The translations under genes were made by a program, and so were the position numbers. Positions 1-11,562 of a DNA stretch of 64,000 nt are shown here, one piece after another. This DNA comes from Tuctoria greenei (lineage: Eukaryota; Streptophyta; Magnoliopsida; Poales; Poaceae): NCBI GenBank assembly GCA_036927565.1, contig JAYESD010000001.1, forward strand, positions 15,748,001 through 15,812,000, in the 5' to 3' direction. The notes under the pieces are model-generated. The model searched no databases, was not told the DNA's origin, and saw nothing but the letters and a program-made list of their open reading frames with translations. Numbering within the stretch: position 1 is the stretch's first letter; each line of letters opens with the position of its first letter.

Positions 1-1589
1 CACCACCAAAGAGGGTGAGCTCCGCCTCAGTGAGCTCCGAAAAGGGTGTGAGCTCGTCATCATCGGAAGCCACCAGAGACATTGGAATCTCCACCTTCTC
101 ATAGTTTCTTCAAGTACCTCTCGTGTTTTTTAGTGCGAACTAAAACTTTGCGGTATTGTACCGTGAAAATTGACTTTAGGAACTTGAGAATGGCGTTGGA
201 GGTGTCGCCGGAGGAGGAGGAGGCGGGATCAAAATAAGGAGGTGCATTGGAGGCACTCGTCTGGGAAGCTACACCAATCTTAGGGACATGCGGAGGAACA
301 TGAGGGTGGAGAGCTTATGCTTGACGTCTTTGACAAACTCCAATACGGACACCTTCTCAATCTTACAGATAATAATGGAGCATATCCACAAGACCAGTTC
401 GGTGTATGAGAGATGTCGAAGATGTTATTGTAGATTCAGTCAAACAAGTTGAATATTTCATCCTATGGAAGAAGCTTCATCAAGTGTCTTAGGTTGCCTT
501 GGATCATGTCGGTGTCTCCATCCTTTGGAGCAAGTGTCTTCTTCAAAATCTGGTTGAGCACACTAAATAAAGGACGAACATACTTGGTGGTTGAAGGGTT
601 GTAGAATCCATCAACGTACATGAACTCCATTCACCAAGATCCATAGCTTTGAGGTTGTGGATAATGATGTTGTGGCTCAAGTGCTCCTCTAGCCCAAGAA
701 TCTTTGCAAAGTCACCATAAAGCACTGAGTATTGCACTCCCTCAGTCAACCACATAATTCTTTGATCTCCATAGGTAGAAAAGTGGCATGTTGTGTAGAA
801 CTAGGCAATGACTTCGGTATTCCAATTGTATTGGAACCCAACAATTTCCTTGAGCCCATGATGCTCTTCGGCTTGAATGATTGCGTTGAAATCTTGGTGA
901 TTTTTCTTGGCATGTAATTCCAATCCACCCATTGAGCATCGGCCACGGGTGTCTTCATCTTCAAATAGACCAACCGGTAATAGTCACAACGGAAATCGCA
1001 CCAAAAGCGATGTTCTGCTGTTGCCTTCTCGTAGTTGCAAACATTTTGATTTCGGAACCTCTTGGCTTCCTCCACTCCTTTTCCTTGAAATATGTTGCTT
1101 GGAAGATCCGCCCGACGGTTGGTATCACGGGCGGGAGGAGTCATCACTAAAGGTCCAATAGGACCTTGAGGATGAGCAGTACCAATAGGAATGTCACGAA
1201 TGACCAGATTCCTATTGGCCAAGACTTTCTTCAGTGGAGGAGCCTTGGTGACTTTCTTCGCCTATGCTTTTCCTTTTGTTTTCTCAACCATAGGAGCTTT
1301 GCCCTTGTCTTTGCTAGCTCCAGCCTCATCCAATAGACATTTTCCTTTATCGATCGCTTGAGCCTTTTACTTGCCTCTCAAGGTCACTAGCTTCTTCCTT
1401 TGACTTGCTTGTTGCTCTATGCCCTGAGCTTGAGCTTGCATCTCGATCATGCTTCTTATTCGTGCGAGCCTCGTGATGAGTGAGCTTGCGAGCCAACTCA
1501 ACCTCTTCCTCGACTCAACGAAGATACACTTCTTGGCAAGCTACCTCAAACTTTGGATCGGACAGAGGTGAGTCATCACACGTCGACAT
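1..1589 (-). pseudogene. env-like third ORF of S1 (broken, C-terminus off window)
   Basis: The reading starts at the ATG at 1589 (MSTCDDSPLSDPKF) and hits an in-frame TGA after about 24 codons. Recognisable pieces follow: RFWCDFRCDYYRLVY, AQWVDWNYM, then WLTEGVQYSVLYGDFAKILG and, near the window edge, ELTPFSELTEAELTLF. The same blocks in the same order occur in the S2 and S3 copies. The family matches what is annotated in plants as 'putative plant transposon protein' or the Athila ORF1-like region of Sirevirus env-like genes; that name is from memory, not from a search. The section at 61-180 encodes a short hydrophobic patch followed by basic residues, as in the other copies. Several stops and frameshifts make it a pseudogene. 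No signal peptide or clear membrane span was seen. Confidence 0.75.
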
Positions 1590-1612
1590 GCTGCTGACAC
1601 AATGAGGAAAGG
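1590..1612 (-). promoter_or_regulatory. splice-acceptor-like site before S1 env-like ORF
   Basis: In sense orientation a T-rich stretch ends in GTGTCAG directly followed by CAGC and the ATG. The S2 (TTTCAGCAGCA-ATG) and S3 (TTGTCAGGATC-ATG) copies carry a CAG at the same place. This looks like a 3' splice site for a subgenomic env-like transcript. Splicing is inferred; no donor was identified. Confidence 0.45.
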
Positions 1613-1689
1613 ATATAAGTGAAGGAAAGAAGAAGCATCATGTTGGAGATGTGGCCATCTCAAAAGTTAGGAGCTGAAACTGGGCCGAC

Positions 1690-1775
1690 GGGACTTGTCC
1701 AGTTCCTGGCGAGACTAGTCCAGTGAGGAACGGACTTGTTCGCTCAAGGTTCGGACTAGTACGGACCACACTGTT
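1690..1775. repeat. palindrome cluster upstream of S1 env-like ORF
   Basis: Several variants of GGACTTGTCC and GGACTAGTCC sit about 100-185 bp upstream (in sense) of the env-like ATG at 1589. The cluster ends where the solo LTR at 1782 was inserted. Confidence 0.8.
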
Positions 1776-1909
1776 TCAAACTGTAACACCCTCACTTTAA
1801 TCCATCATGCATTACATATATTCTTATACATGTTTAATATTAAGCAACACAAAAAGGAACTAGTTTAAAATGAATTAGAACCAAAACAACAAATAAAAAC
1901 CTGTATCAG

Positions 1910-2275
1910 TGCAGACTTGTCTGGATTGGACCTCGAACTAGTCCGTTTACTCTCTGTTGTTTTCCGGATTTATCCACTTTTTGCTACGGATTAGTCCAAA
2001 AACGTTTCTATTGTCTTTTGGACTTGTCCGTTGTCATGTACGGACTAGTACAATCTCTATTACTGGAAACTTTCAGAGTTGTCCGGTAATTACTCAACTT
2101 TGGTCTAGTTTTTGGAAATTGGACAAACCTCTGGACTTGTCCAACCCCTTATCGGACTTGTCAATTTTGCTTTCTGGAACCGATCGGACTTGTCCAGACT
2201 TCTACCGGACCTGTTCATTCAACCTTCTGTTCTATATCGGACATGTCTGACCTTGGTACGGACTAGTCCCGTGTG
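1910..2275. repeat. palindrome array in U3 of the 2.9 kb solo LTR
   Basis: About a dozen full or degenerate copies of GGACTTGTCC / GGACTAGTCC are visible (for example near 2020-2050, 2135-2205 and 2237-2270). They lie upstream of the TATA box, as in the Sirevirus LTRs. Confidence 0.8.
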
Positions 2276-2438
2276 CCCGACTTGGGTTCTGTTTTTCCTC
2301 CATAACAATTTATTTGGTATTTTTCCTTAAGTGGGCATAAGAACGTCATGCCCAACCCCTGTGGAGCCCATGTGGAACCCCACCAAGGTCTCCACCGCCT
2401 TATACTCGAATTCCACCCAAACCCTACCACCTCCACCC

Positions 2439-2445
2439 TATATAA
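2439..2445 (+). promoter_or_regulatory. TATA box of the 2.9 kb solo LTR
   Basis: TATATAA lies in a C-rich context (CCACCCTATATAAACACCCC), downstream of the palindrome array and upstream of a polypyrimidine-type leader. This gives the likely LTR promoter and orientation. Confidence 0.5.
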
Positions 2446-2799
2446 ACACCCCACCACCCACCCTTTCATCTCTTTGCCACATTAGAAGAAACCCTTAACC
2501 CTAGTTTGTGAGAGCCTCCATCAAGAAGTTTCTGTCACATGGAGAAGAAAGAAGAGGAAGGAAGGAGGATGAACCAAGATCGTCGTCGCTGCTACGATCT
2601 CCATCATCAATCCTTCATCATCAACATCCTCCTTTGCAAATTCTTCGTCTCCTTCGATCTTGACGTCAACTCCTCGAGTCCTCAACCTTTGAGCCCTAGG
2701 TTTCGCGGTAAGTACCTTAGATCCATCTTTTCTATATAAATTATGATTCCATGATTAATCAAACTATGCTCTAGTTAAAAAATTGCCAAAATCCTAGCC

Positions 2800-2905
2800 A
2801 TAACGGACTTGTCGGGTCCTGTGCGGACTAAGCCAATTTTGTTTCTGTTCCAGAATAGACATGTCCGGCCAAGGTGCGGACTAGTCCGATTCTTTAGTTC
2901 TAAAA
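2800..2905. repeat. second palindrome cluster in the 2.9 kb solo LTR
   Basis: Four or five copies (GGACTTGTC, GGACTAAGCC, GACATGTCC, CGGACTAGTCCG) lie downstream of the TATA box. This matches the second, smaller cluster in U5 of the Sirevirus LTRs. Confidence 0.75.
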
Positions 2906-4724
2906 ATTCCTGGAACTTCTCTAGTTTCCCCCAAAATGACTTGAAACTTGTTCAAAAATGTAAAACTTAATTGTAACTAGTTAGTAATCAATGATAGCGA
3001 CTTGATAACATGCATTACCACATAATTGCATCATTCATGCATCTCATGACATATTGAGTAATATATCAGCATTTATTAATTGTACTGTTGGTTTTGTATG
3101 TTTATTGTGCGGAATAGAAGGTATTGCTCTAGAGGGTTCTGTTGAGGACCTCTAGGACCAGAACTTCAAAGCTTTTGATTCTAACCAATGTCAAGAGCAA
3201 GGCAAGTGTCCTTGATCATTTTGATCCTACTTTTAAATGTTTTGTTTGCAAAACTGCATGCTTGTGTCAAATTGAAAGGAAACCATGATAGATGTTTACT
3301 AATCTTGTTTTACCATCCTTGTCGCTTGGATAACATTGTAGAGAGTCGGGAAGGGTATTTTACCTTTTTTCTTTGCTCTAATCATTTGGGATGGGAAAAC
3401 AACCAAATGACTTAATTATGAATTAATGCACTTATGGATGATGAGAATTGATGAATGTGGTTATTGGTAACATGGGACTTGGAAGATCTAAGCAAGCATG
3501 GATTGTGGACTGGGTTGGACGATATGGTGGGTTGCTTGCTTTAGATCTAAGGACCGGTTCCTGGAGTGACAACCCAGGTTTTATAGTGCTACCACAAGGC
3601 CAAGTATGTGTGCGTCTTAGCCAATTAATTAGGTGTATTGCCAGCATTGTTCGAATCATTTGGGGGAGCGGGGAATGAGAGTCGGTTGGGTTTCCAATAG
3701 TGGTGGGACTGCCCTTGAATCCGAATGGCACAAGAGGGGGCCCTTGGTTGGATGTGCTCAGTTGGAGGCATCACCACCGGTGAAACCTCAGTGGGTCTGA
3801 ATATGCTGGTAGTCCCTTTGTAAAGTCTATTTTGTGATCTCTTGGCCACACACCGTTGGAAGTGTGTAATGTGACCGATGGGTCATGGGTAGGATGGAGG
3901 TTCCTTAGTCACCTAAAGGGGACGGAATTACAAACTTGTGGGTAGAGTGGTACAACCTCTGCAGAGTGTTAAAAACTATCATGATAGCCGTGCTCCCGGT
4001 TATGAGCGACCTGGACCCTCACATGATTAGAGGGGAACTTGGTTTTTGGATGGTTTGGTTATGGTTATGGTTTGGTTGTGATAAATGGACATGGTTGATG
4101 ATGATGGTAAGAATATGGTATATGAATGGATTAATATCGATAGATGTGGTATGATGGTAATTGATGATGTTGGACTCATAATTGGTAATTTTTGGGTTAT
4201 GATGGGATTAATTCACATAGACATTGCAGGATGCTTTTTAAATATATTCAATGTACTCTTCAGCAAATAGCCATTATTTATTATCAATTCCTTGTTTAAG
4301 CTACACATCATTATTTTCCCACACTTGCTGAGTACGATATGTGCTCACCCTTGCAACCCCCCCCCCCCCCCACCAACACTTTTAGGTGATGTTTGGGAGT
4401 ACCGTGAGGATGATGTGGAGTACTAGGTTGTGTGCTACCGTCGACTTGCCTGTGGTTGTTTGGAGCCGTGCTATATCCAATATGCCTAGTTTGCTTAATT
4501 ATAGATTATTTCCGCTGCAGTATTAGTAGTACTGATAATAATGATCATTAGAGTTTGTAATTTGAGGATTTCTTGAATATTGTAATAAAAGTACTTATTT
4601 ACTAGTTGTGCTGTGGTAATTTTCTGTATATCGTTTGTGGTTTTGTCGTGTATGTGTGATCAACATCCTGGGCACACATAGGCGTTGCACTTGGTTCAGT
4701 TTCAAAATCGGGTGTCACACAAAT

Positions 4725-5522
4725 CTTAACTTTCGAAAATCAACACAAATCGCAAAAGGGGACAACGATACATGGCAAGGAGTGTCACAAAGTGTCAACA
4801 AGGTGACGTGAGTCTTAAGTTGCAAGGGATATAACCTAGGAAGCAAGGAATCGAAGAAATAGTGAGGTTAGGTCAAAATACCTTGACAGATGAAAAGTTG
4901 AGGAAATTGTCGGATCGAAGGACGGAAAAGTCTAGGAATCAATTTCTCGACCCTTCAAAGAGGTTGATGCATGAATTTCTTGAGGATTTGAGCAGTGGAG
5001 CTCAAAATCACCAATGGGGCGAGTTTTTGAGACAAGGGTCGCGTGACATGCGGTTTGAAAGGAATGAAGAGTCGGGCGCGCTTGGGGTTTAAGTCCCCAA
5101 TAGCCAGACTAGTCCGGTAGGAGAGTCCGGACAAGTTTAGGCGACAGACCAGGTCCGGACTACTCGTTAGTCCGGACAAGTCCGATGAAAGGACAAACTA
5201 GTCTGATGTGGGCTTGTTTGTGCCTGTTCGGGCAAGTCTAGGAGACCAGACTTGTCTAACCCTAAGGGCGGACTAGTCTAGTCCTAGACTGCAAATTCTC
5301 ATATATATTGAGAGATTTGCGAGGAATGATCCATATGGACTAGGTTTTTGCAAATATTCTCAATGAATATGGTAGTAAAGCACACAACCAATCACATAAT
5401 GGCCATGATTCAAGGGGACAATAATCAAAAATAATTTGAAAGAAAATTGAGGGAGACAAGTTTTTGAAAGCATGCATAATTTTTGAAGATACTAAACTAC
5501 TAACAATCAGATGTGCAACATC
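4725..5522 (-). other. S1 spacer between pol and env-like ORF, with palindrome cluster
   Basis: This is noncoding sequence following the S1 pol stop. In sense it contains an A/T-rich stretch near 5300, then about eight palindrome copies at roughly 5100-5290, then GGGACTTAAACCCC near 5085. The same order (palindromes, then GGGACTTAAACCC) occurs in the S2 spacer at 20235-20355. The rest up to 4725 holds no recognisable gene. Confidence 0.7.
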
Positions 5523-8500
5523 TCAAGCTTTATTTCGAGAATCAAGGATATTTAGCTCATTCATAAGTTTGCAAAAGCACTTTTCATCTAGTGGCTTAGT
5601 AAAAATGTCGGCTAGTTGTTTTTCGTTCTAACATGTGAAATGACTATGTCCCCCTTCATTGAATGATCTCTCAAGAAGTGGTGCCGGATGTCAATGTGTT
5701 TGGTCCTTAAGTGTTCAACGGGGTTATGGGCAATCTTAATGGCACTCTCATTGTCGCAGAGGAGTGGAATATGGTTCTTGGATGACCATGACACTAGGAA
5801 CCGACCCAAGAATTGGCAAGTATCGGAGGTATTCTTTCTGTCAATCGTACATCCGACATAATCCGCATTGGAGTATACAATGAGATTAAACTTAGACCCT
5901 TTTGGATACCATAGCCGAAGATTTGGTTTATGAACTAAATAGCGCAAGATTCTCTTTATGGCGGTCAAATGACACTCCTTTGGTGAGGCTTGAAATCTTG
6001 CACACATGCATACACTAAGCATAATATCGGGTCTAGATGCACAAAAGTAAAGTAAAGACCCAATCATAGAGCGATATACCTTTTGATCCATGCTAGGGCC
6101 ATCTTCACTGAGGTCGAGGTGTCCGTTTATCGCCGTGGCGTCTTGATGGGTTTGACCTTTTCCATGTCAAACTTCTTGAGTAATATTGAGTGTACTTGGT
6201 ATGACTTATGAAGGTGCATTCCTTGAGTTGCTTGACTTGGAATCCTAGAAAGAACTTCAACTCCCCCATCATGGACATCTCAAACCTTTTGGTCATTATT
6301 TTGCTAAATTCTTCACAAAAAAAATTGTCAGTAGAATCAAATATGATGTCATCAACATATATATAGCACACAAATAAATCATCATCAACATTCTTAGTGA
6401 AGAGTGTATAATCGGCTTTTCCTATCCTAAAACCATTGTTAATGAGAAAGTCTCAAAGGCACTCATACCAAGCTCTAGGAGCTTGTTTGAGGCCATAGAG
6501 AGCCTTATGTAATTTAAAAACATGGTTAGGATACTCATTATCTTCGAAGCTGGGCGATTGCTCCACATACACCTCCTTCTTGATCGGACCGTTGAGGAAG
6601 ACACTTTTCACATCCATTTGATACAACTTGAAATCATTGTGAGTAGCATAGGCTAATAATTTTCGAATTGATTCGAGCCTAGCTACAGGAGAAAAATTTT
6701 CATCAAAATCCAAACCTTCGACTTGTGAGTACCCCTTGGCCACAAGTCTAGCTTTGTTTCTTCTTACCATGCCATGCTCATATTGCTTGTTGCGGAAGAC
6801 CCACTTGGTGCCTACCACATTGGCATTAGGTCTTTTCACAAGGTCCCACACTTAGTTTCTCTTGAAGTTGTTGAGCTCCTCTTGCATGGCCACCACCCAA
6901 TCTGGGTCTCGTAGGGCATCTTCAACCTTAAATAGCTTCAAAGAAGACACAAAGGAATAGTGAGCACAAAAGTTGGCCATACTAGAACGAGTCATTACCC
7001 CCTTGGAGATGTCTCCAAGTATGTTGTCAACGGAGTGGTCCCGTTGAACGGATTGATGAACTCTTGGGTGTGGTACACTTGGTCTTGAGTCAACTTCTTA
7101 TTCTCTTTCTTCTTCTCTGCCCCCTTGATCATTGCCACCATTTTGATCTTCATTGTCTTGTACATGGTGATCTTTACCTTGATCTTGGGGAACTTGGCCT
7201 TGATCTTGTGTGTGAGGCACTCCTTGTGATGAAGATGAGTCACTTGGGCCTTGTTGTTCTTGTGGACGTATGTTGCCAAGTGCCATTCTTCTCAAAGCCA
7301 TACACGGTGCCTCTTCTTCATCTATGACACATAGATCAACTTGCTCCACTTGGGAGCCACTAGTTTCATTAAACACCACGTCACGTGCAATTTCAATATA
7401 ACCAGAGTTTTTGTTGAAGACACGATAGTCGTAGGTGTTTGAATCATATCCAAGTAAGAAACCTTCATCGGATTTTGAAGCCAACTTCGAAGACCTTGGC
7501 TTCTTGTTAATGATGTAGCACTTACTACTGAAAATTCCAAAGTAGGATTAGTTTGTTACTGATAAGAATTTCATATGCAGTTTTCTTCAATAGGCGTTAG
7601 AGGTAGAGGCGGTTTGTGGCATGGCAAGCGATGTTGACAGCTTCTACCCAAAACCGACTGGATGTCTTGTACTCATCAAGCATGGTTCTTGACATCTCTA
7701 TAAGAGTGCGCTTCTTCCTTTCGGCCACCCCATTTTGTTCGGGTGAGTAGAGTACCAAAAACTCATGCTTGATGCCCTCCTCGTCCAAGTACTCTTCTAC
7801 TTGGGTGTTCTTGAACTCGATGCTATTGGCGCTTCTTATCTTCTTGATTCTCAAGGAGAACTCATTTTGAGCCCTCCATCGGAATTTCTTGAGTACACCT
7901 TGAGTTTTACCATTGTCATGCAAGAAAAACACCCAAGTGAAGCGAGAAAAGTCATCAACAATAACTAAACCGTATTTGTTACACCAATGCTTATGTAGGC
8001 AATGGGACCGAAAAGGTCCATGTGAAGCATCTCCAATGAACTTGTTGTCGCCATCACATTCTTGGCGGGATGAGCTGCTTTGACTTGTTTCTCGGCTTGG
8101 CACGCACTGCAAGGCCTATCCTTCTCAAAATTAACATTCTTAAGACCTCGGACGTGATCACTTTTTGAAGTTTTTAAAGATTCCTCATGCCAGCATGTGC
8201 TAGCCTACAGTGACACAACCACCCCATGTTGGTCTTTGTCATAAAGCATGTGTCAAGTTGAGTTTTATTCGCGTGAAATCCATAAGATAAAGCTTTTCCT
8301 TGAGCACACTCTTGATGGCAATTGAGTTATCTTTTCTTCTTGTGACAATCACACCCTCGTTAGTGAACAAGTAATTATAACCTTTCTCACACAATTGAGA
8401 TACGGATAAAATGTTATAATCTAGAGACTCAACATGCATAACATGAGAAATAGTGTCTTGAGGAGAAATGGCAATTTTATCCATACCTAGTACCTTCCCT

Positions 8501-8640
8501 TGGCTGTTGTCGCCAAAGTAGATACCTTGACTTGGATCATCGTTTTCTTCATACTCCAAAAACATTATTCTCGCTCCGGTCATGTGATCCTTGCATCCAC
8601 TATCTAGCACCTATTTTGTGCCACCAGAGGAGTAAACCTA
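5523..8640 (-). pseudogene. pol: pol of S1: protease-integrase-RT-RNase H, broken
   Basis: Domains in sense order: protease at 8610-8240 (LDSGCKDHMTG active site); integrase at 8112-7100 (HMDLFGP, then RSANSIEF where relatives have RSD.GTEF, then NGVAERKKRTL); RT at 6851-6100 (GTKWVFRNKQ, FKLYQMDVKSVFLNG, YVDD at about 6360); RNase H at 6091-5523. The second integrase catalytic Asp is Ala. In RNase H the SDAD motif reads SNAD, and about 35 codons including the STAEAEYV motif are missing compared with S2. Frameshifts and stops separate the pieces. The terminal stop (5523-5525) follows LDSRNKA, the same C-terminus as S2 and S4. The element cannot encode a working polyprotein. Confidence 0.9.
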
Positions 8641-8650
8641 CAAAACAAGT

Positions 8651-10177
8651 TTAGGCCTTTGTTTTAGGTACCCAAACTCGGTTGGGTCCTTTGAGGTTAG
8701 TGACAAGGCATTTGGGCATCCACACACAAGACTTTGGACTCTTATGGAGTGGCCCAATATATTTAGCATAAACATAACCAAATTTAATCTTCATAAGCAC
8801 ATAAGATGCATCAAAATCATGAAACATGGTTGAGTTGACATTTTTAGCAATTTGAGCATCCTTGTCATATTTCACCATTTCAAAAGAAGTAGATGCATGA
8901 TGTTCATTCTTGGCTTGATATGAACCTTACTTGACAAAAGCAATTTGCATCTTGTTATTCTTGGGAATTTTGGCATTTTACTTTCCTTCCCTTGAATATC
9001 CAAGACCATGTTTGATCAAGAGAGATCTTGTGATCAAGTATGCACTACGTGCATACTTGATCTTCTCCTTGTCAAAGATGCCGCCCTTAGGTGTGCTCTT
9101 GCTCTTTGCCATCTTAAGCTCATATTTCAAGTCAAGTACAAGTTTAGCATATTTGCAAGTTTTAGTACTCGACTCCACGTTAGATAAGTATGAGCTTGTT
9201 GAGGCGGAAGAGGATACACTTGACTTTAGAGTTTTGAATTGTGCTTCAAGGTTCTTGTGAACTTTTTTCAAGTTCAAAAATTCATCTTGGAGCAAACATT
9301 CGAACTCTTGAGACTTGAAGAAGTCTTCGTGCTCTTGGCAAGCTCAACTTCAAGTTCTTTGTTCTTCTCCCTCTCAAGCTCGAGGAGCTATCAAGATCAA
9401 GATTCTTTTGCCGCTCATATGCAAGCAATTCCTCTTGTTAATCGAGAAGTTCCTCCTTATCTAGTATTTCATTGGAAGGCATTTTCATCCTAGCACTTTT
9501 GTTCAAGCCTTTAAACATGTACTTGTTTTCACTAGCATTATCAAAATCTTCATCTTTAATGGAATGCAAAAAAGTTTTAGATTTAATCTTTCGCTTTCCC
9601 TCTGCCATGAGGCATGTGTGGCTTGAGGTCCTCCATTCAACCTTGCTGGGAAAGAGAGTCTTCTTCATGGTTGGCCGTTTGATGGCGATGGTTGCCATAT
9701 CCGCCTCATCATCGAAGGAGGACACGTCATTGGAGTCCCACTCCTTGCCAACATGGGCTTGGCCATGTGCTTTATTCTACTGAACATCTTCCTCTCTTGA
9801 GGCTTCCCATCCTCTGACTCCCTCTTGCCTTCTTCCTTCTTGTATGGGGAATTTACAATGAAATGCCCATACTCACCACAGTTGTAGCAATCTCTCTTGG
9901 ACCTTGACTTGCTCTTCTCCTTCCCTTTGCTCTCATAGTTGGACCCTCTTCTTTTATTCTTCATTCTCTTGAACCTTTTGATGAAGAAGGCCATCTCCTC
10001 ATCATCCATGCCGATGCTTTCTTCTTGACTTTCTTCATCATTGCTTCATTCTTCCACCTCTTTACCTTTGGATTTGGGTGAGGCTTTGAGAGCAATGTCC
10101 TTCTTCTTGGAGGACATGACCTTGGCAAGGTCGTTGACATGGCGTGCTTCCATCTCCATCATCTCGTGGTTGATGAT
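8651..10177 (-). pseudogene. gag: gag of S1, C-terminal two thirds
   Basis: The zinc knuckle region (about 9900) reads CYNCGEYGHFIVNS. The CX2CX4HX4C pattern is complete in S4, but here the last Cys is Ser. After it come an acidic/basic linker (9725-9438), a coiled-coil-like stretch (9295-8978) and a conserved tail ending WVPKTKA-stop at 8651. The N-terminal part lies at 15043-15946 beyond the S3 insertion, and the reading can be followed across the junction by comparison with S4 (S4 51500-51550). Frameshifts are present. The stop is followed in sense by a T-rich run ending TGTAG just before the protease. Confidence 0.85.
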
Positions 10178-11007
10178 TGAAAGTGCATCTAGGCATCCCT
10201 TGTGGGTTTTGGTTGATTAATGACAAACCAATGAGATCCTAACAAAATTGTTGAGATGAGCGCATGTTTTAAAGAAATGAGGAAGAAAGCACAAAAAGGA
10301 ATGAGAATGAGGATCCAAAGGGAAAAGAGCTCAAGAGATAAAAACATTAGAATTATTTTGTATGGAGTGTGTTAGAGAAAAACACCCCAAGAGCTCAAGT
10401 GAAAGAGATTACACTCACTGCACAAAAATCAGCATGTGCAGACTAGTCCGATATCAACCGAACTAGTCCAATATCTCTCTGACTAAAAATGGACAAGTCC
10501 TCCCCCAGCGTGGACTTGTCCGCAACCCTTCACATTTGCACAACACCGGACAAGTCCGATAATCCTCTGACTAAAATCGAACAAGTCCACCAAGTGCGGA
10601 CTTGTCCTTAGACCTACAATTTTTCACAACACCGGACAAGTCCTATATTCAACAAACTAGTCCAAAATCTCTCTGACTAAGACCGGAATTGTTCGAAACC
10701 TTAATGAACTAGTCCGGTATCCATCAACACTTAGGGTTTTCCACACACCGCACACCGGACTAGTCCGGTGTCCACCATGGACTAGTCCGGACTTCGCAAA
10801 CCCTAACGGTAACCTTTGGAAACCCTAATACAAATAGAGATGTACGGCCAAACATCATACTCTCTCGACTCCCTGTGCCGTCACACCTTCCAAGAGCCCA
10901 AAATTTACGTCTGTCCACACATCCTAAGCCTAAAAGGATCAATCCATTGAGGATTAGCAATTGAACAAAGGAGAGACTTGTTCTACACATCTTGAGCTCT
11001 TGGGTTT
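10178..11007 (+). repeat. S3 left LTR, truncated
   Basis: It matches the right LTR (13613 onward) up to CTTGAGCTCTTGGGTTT and then departs. The rest of the LTR and the primer site are gone. Palindromes fill about 10435-10800. Confidence 0.85.
10435..10800. repeat. palindrome array, S3 left LTR
   Basis: About fifteen full or degenerate copies of CGGACTAGTCCG / CGGACAAGTCC, spaced roughly 10-40 bp, upstream of a TATA-like ACAAATAGAG near 10830. Confidence 0.85.
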
Positions 11008-11562
11008 CGACTCCATAACCCCTAAGGCCCGGTGCATAACTAATCTTCTTCTACCTCACAACACCTCTCATATTCTCTCTCTTCACTCGAGTGCTCCGAA
11101 GACGATACCACAAGATCTCCATCAAATCCTCCCAAAACTCTGTGGGAATTGACTTCCACTGCTAGGGGATCGACAACCCTGGACTAATCCGCACACAAAA
11201 CTTCCTCAACACCTCAAATCAAAGGATTTGGTAAATCTCTCTCCAAACCCTAGAACCTTCAATTTTCCTTGTTTTTGCTCAAAAACATTAGTACTTCTGG
11301 CCATGCTTTATTGATGTATTCCATTTACCCTAGATCACTTTTGCATTGAGTAACCTCAAATTTTTCTAAGTTAGAGTTTGAACAGCCGCATAACGGACTA
11401 GTCCGTTCTCAGGACGGACAAGTCCGGTACTGTGGACTAGTCCGTCCCTGAATAATGGACAAGTCCAGTATCCTCTGATCAATACCCTTGCTTACATCAA
11501 TTCAATGCAATTCATTGTCATCCTTGCTGATCCATATCCTTTATATCTTCCTTGTCAGGATC
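11008..11562 (+). other. S3 spacer before env-like ORF, with palindromes and acceptor-like site
   Basis: No coding was seen. Four palindrome copies lie at about 11395-11475, 90-170 bp before the env-like ATG. A pyrimidine-rich run ends CTTGTCAG at 11558, four bases before the ATG, like a 3' splice site. The stretch resembles the S2 spacer in layout. Confidence 0.6.

Larger units (their letters stand above)
1782..4719 (+). mobile_element. Solo LTR of about 2.9 kb with TGTAACACC...GGTGTCACA ends
   Basis: It begins TGTAACACC and ends GGTGTCACA, an inverted terminal pair common in Ty3/gypsy LTRs (Tekay/RIRE3-like families have LTRs of this size; family is inferred). Flanking five-base words are CAAAC and CAAAT, a 4/5 match to a target-site duplication. 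On both sides lies the S1 spacer between pol and the env-like ORF. No coding domain is visible inside. A TATATAA box at 2439 sets plus orientation. A C-homopolymer of about 15 lies near 4357-4371. The first 1.1 kb is rich in the GGACTAGTCC-type palindrome otherwise seen in the Sirevirus LTRs; 3000-4700 lacks it. Confidence 0.75.

Noticed and set aside
4354..4371. C-homopolymer as a meaningful element
   Set aside because: A simple repeat within the solo LTR with no supporting context.
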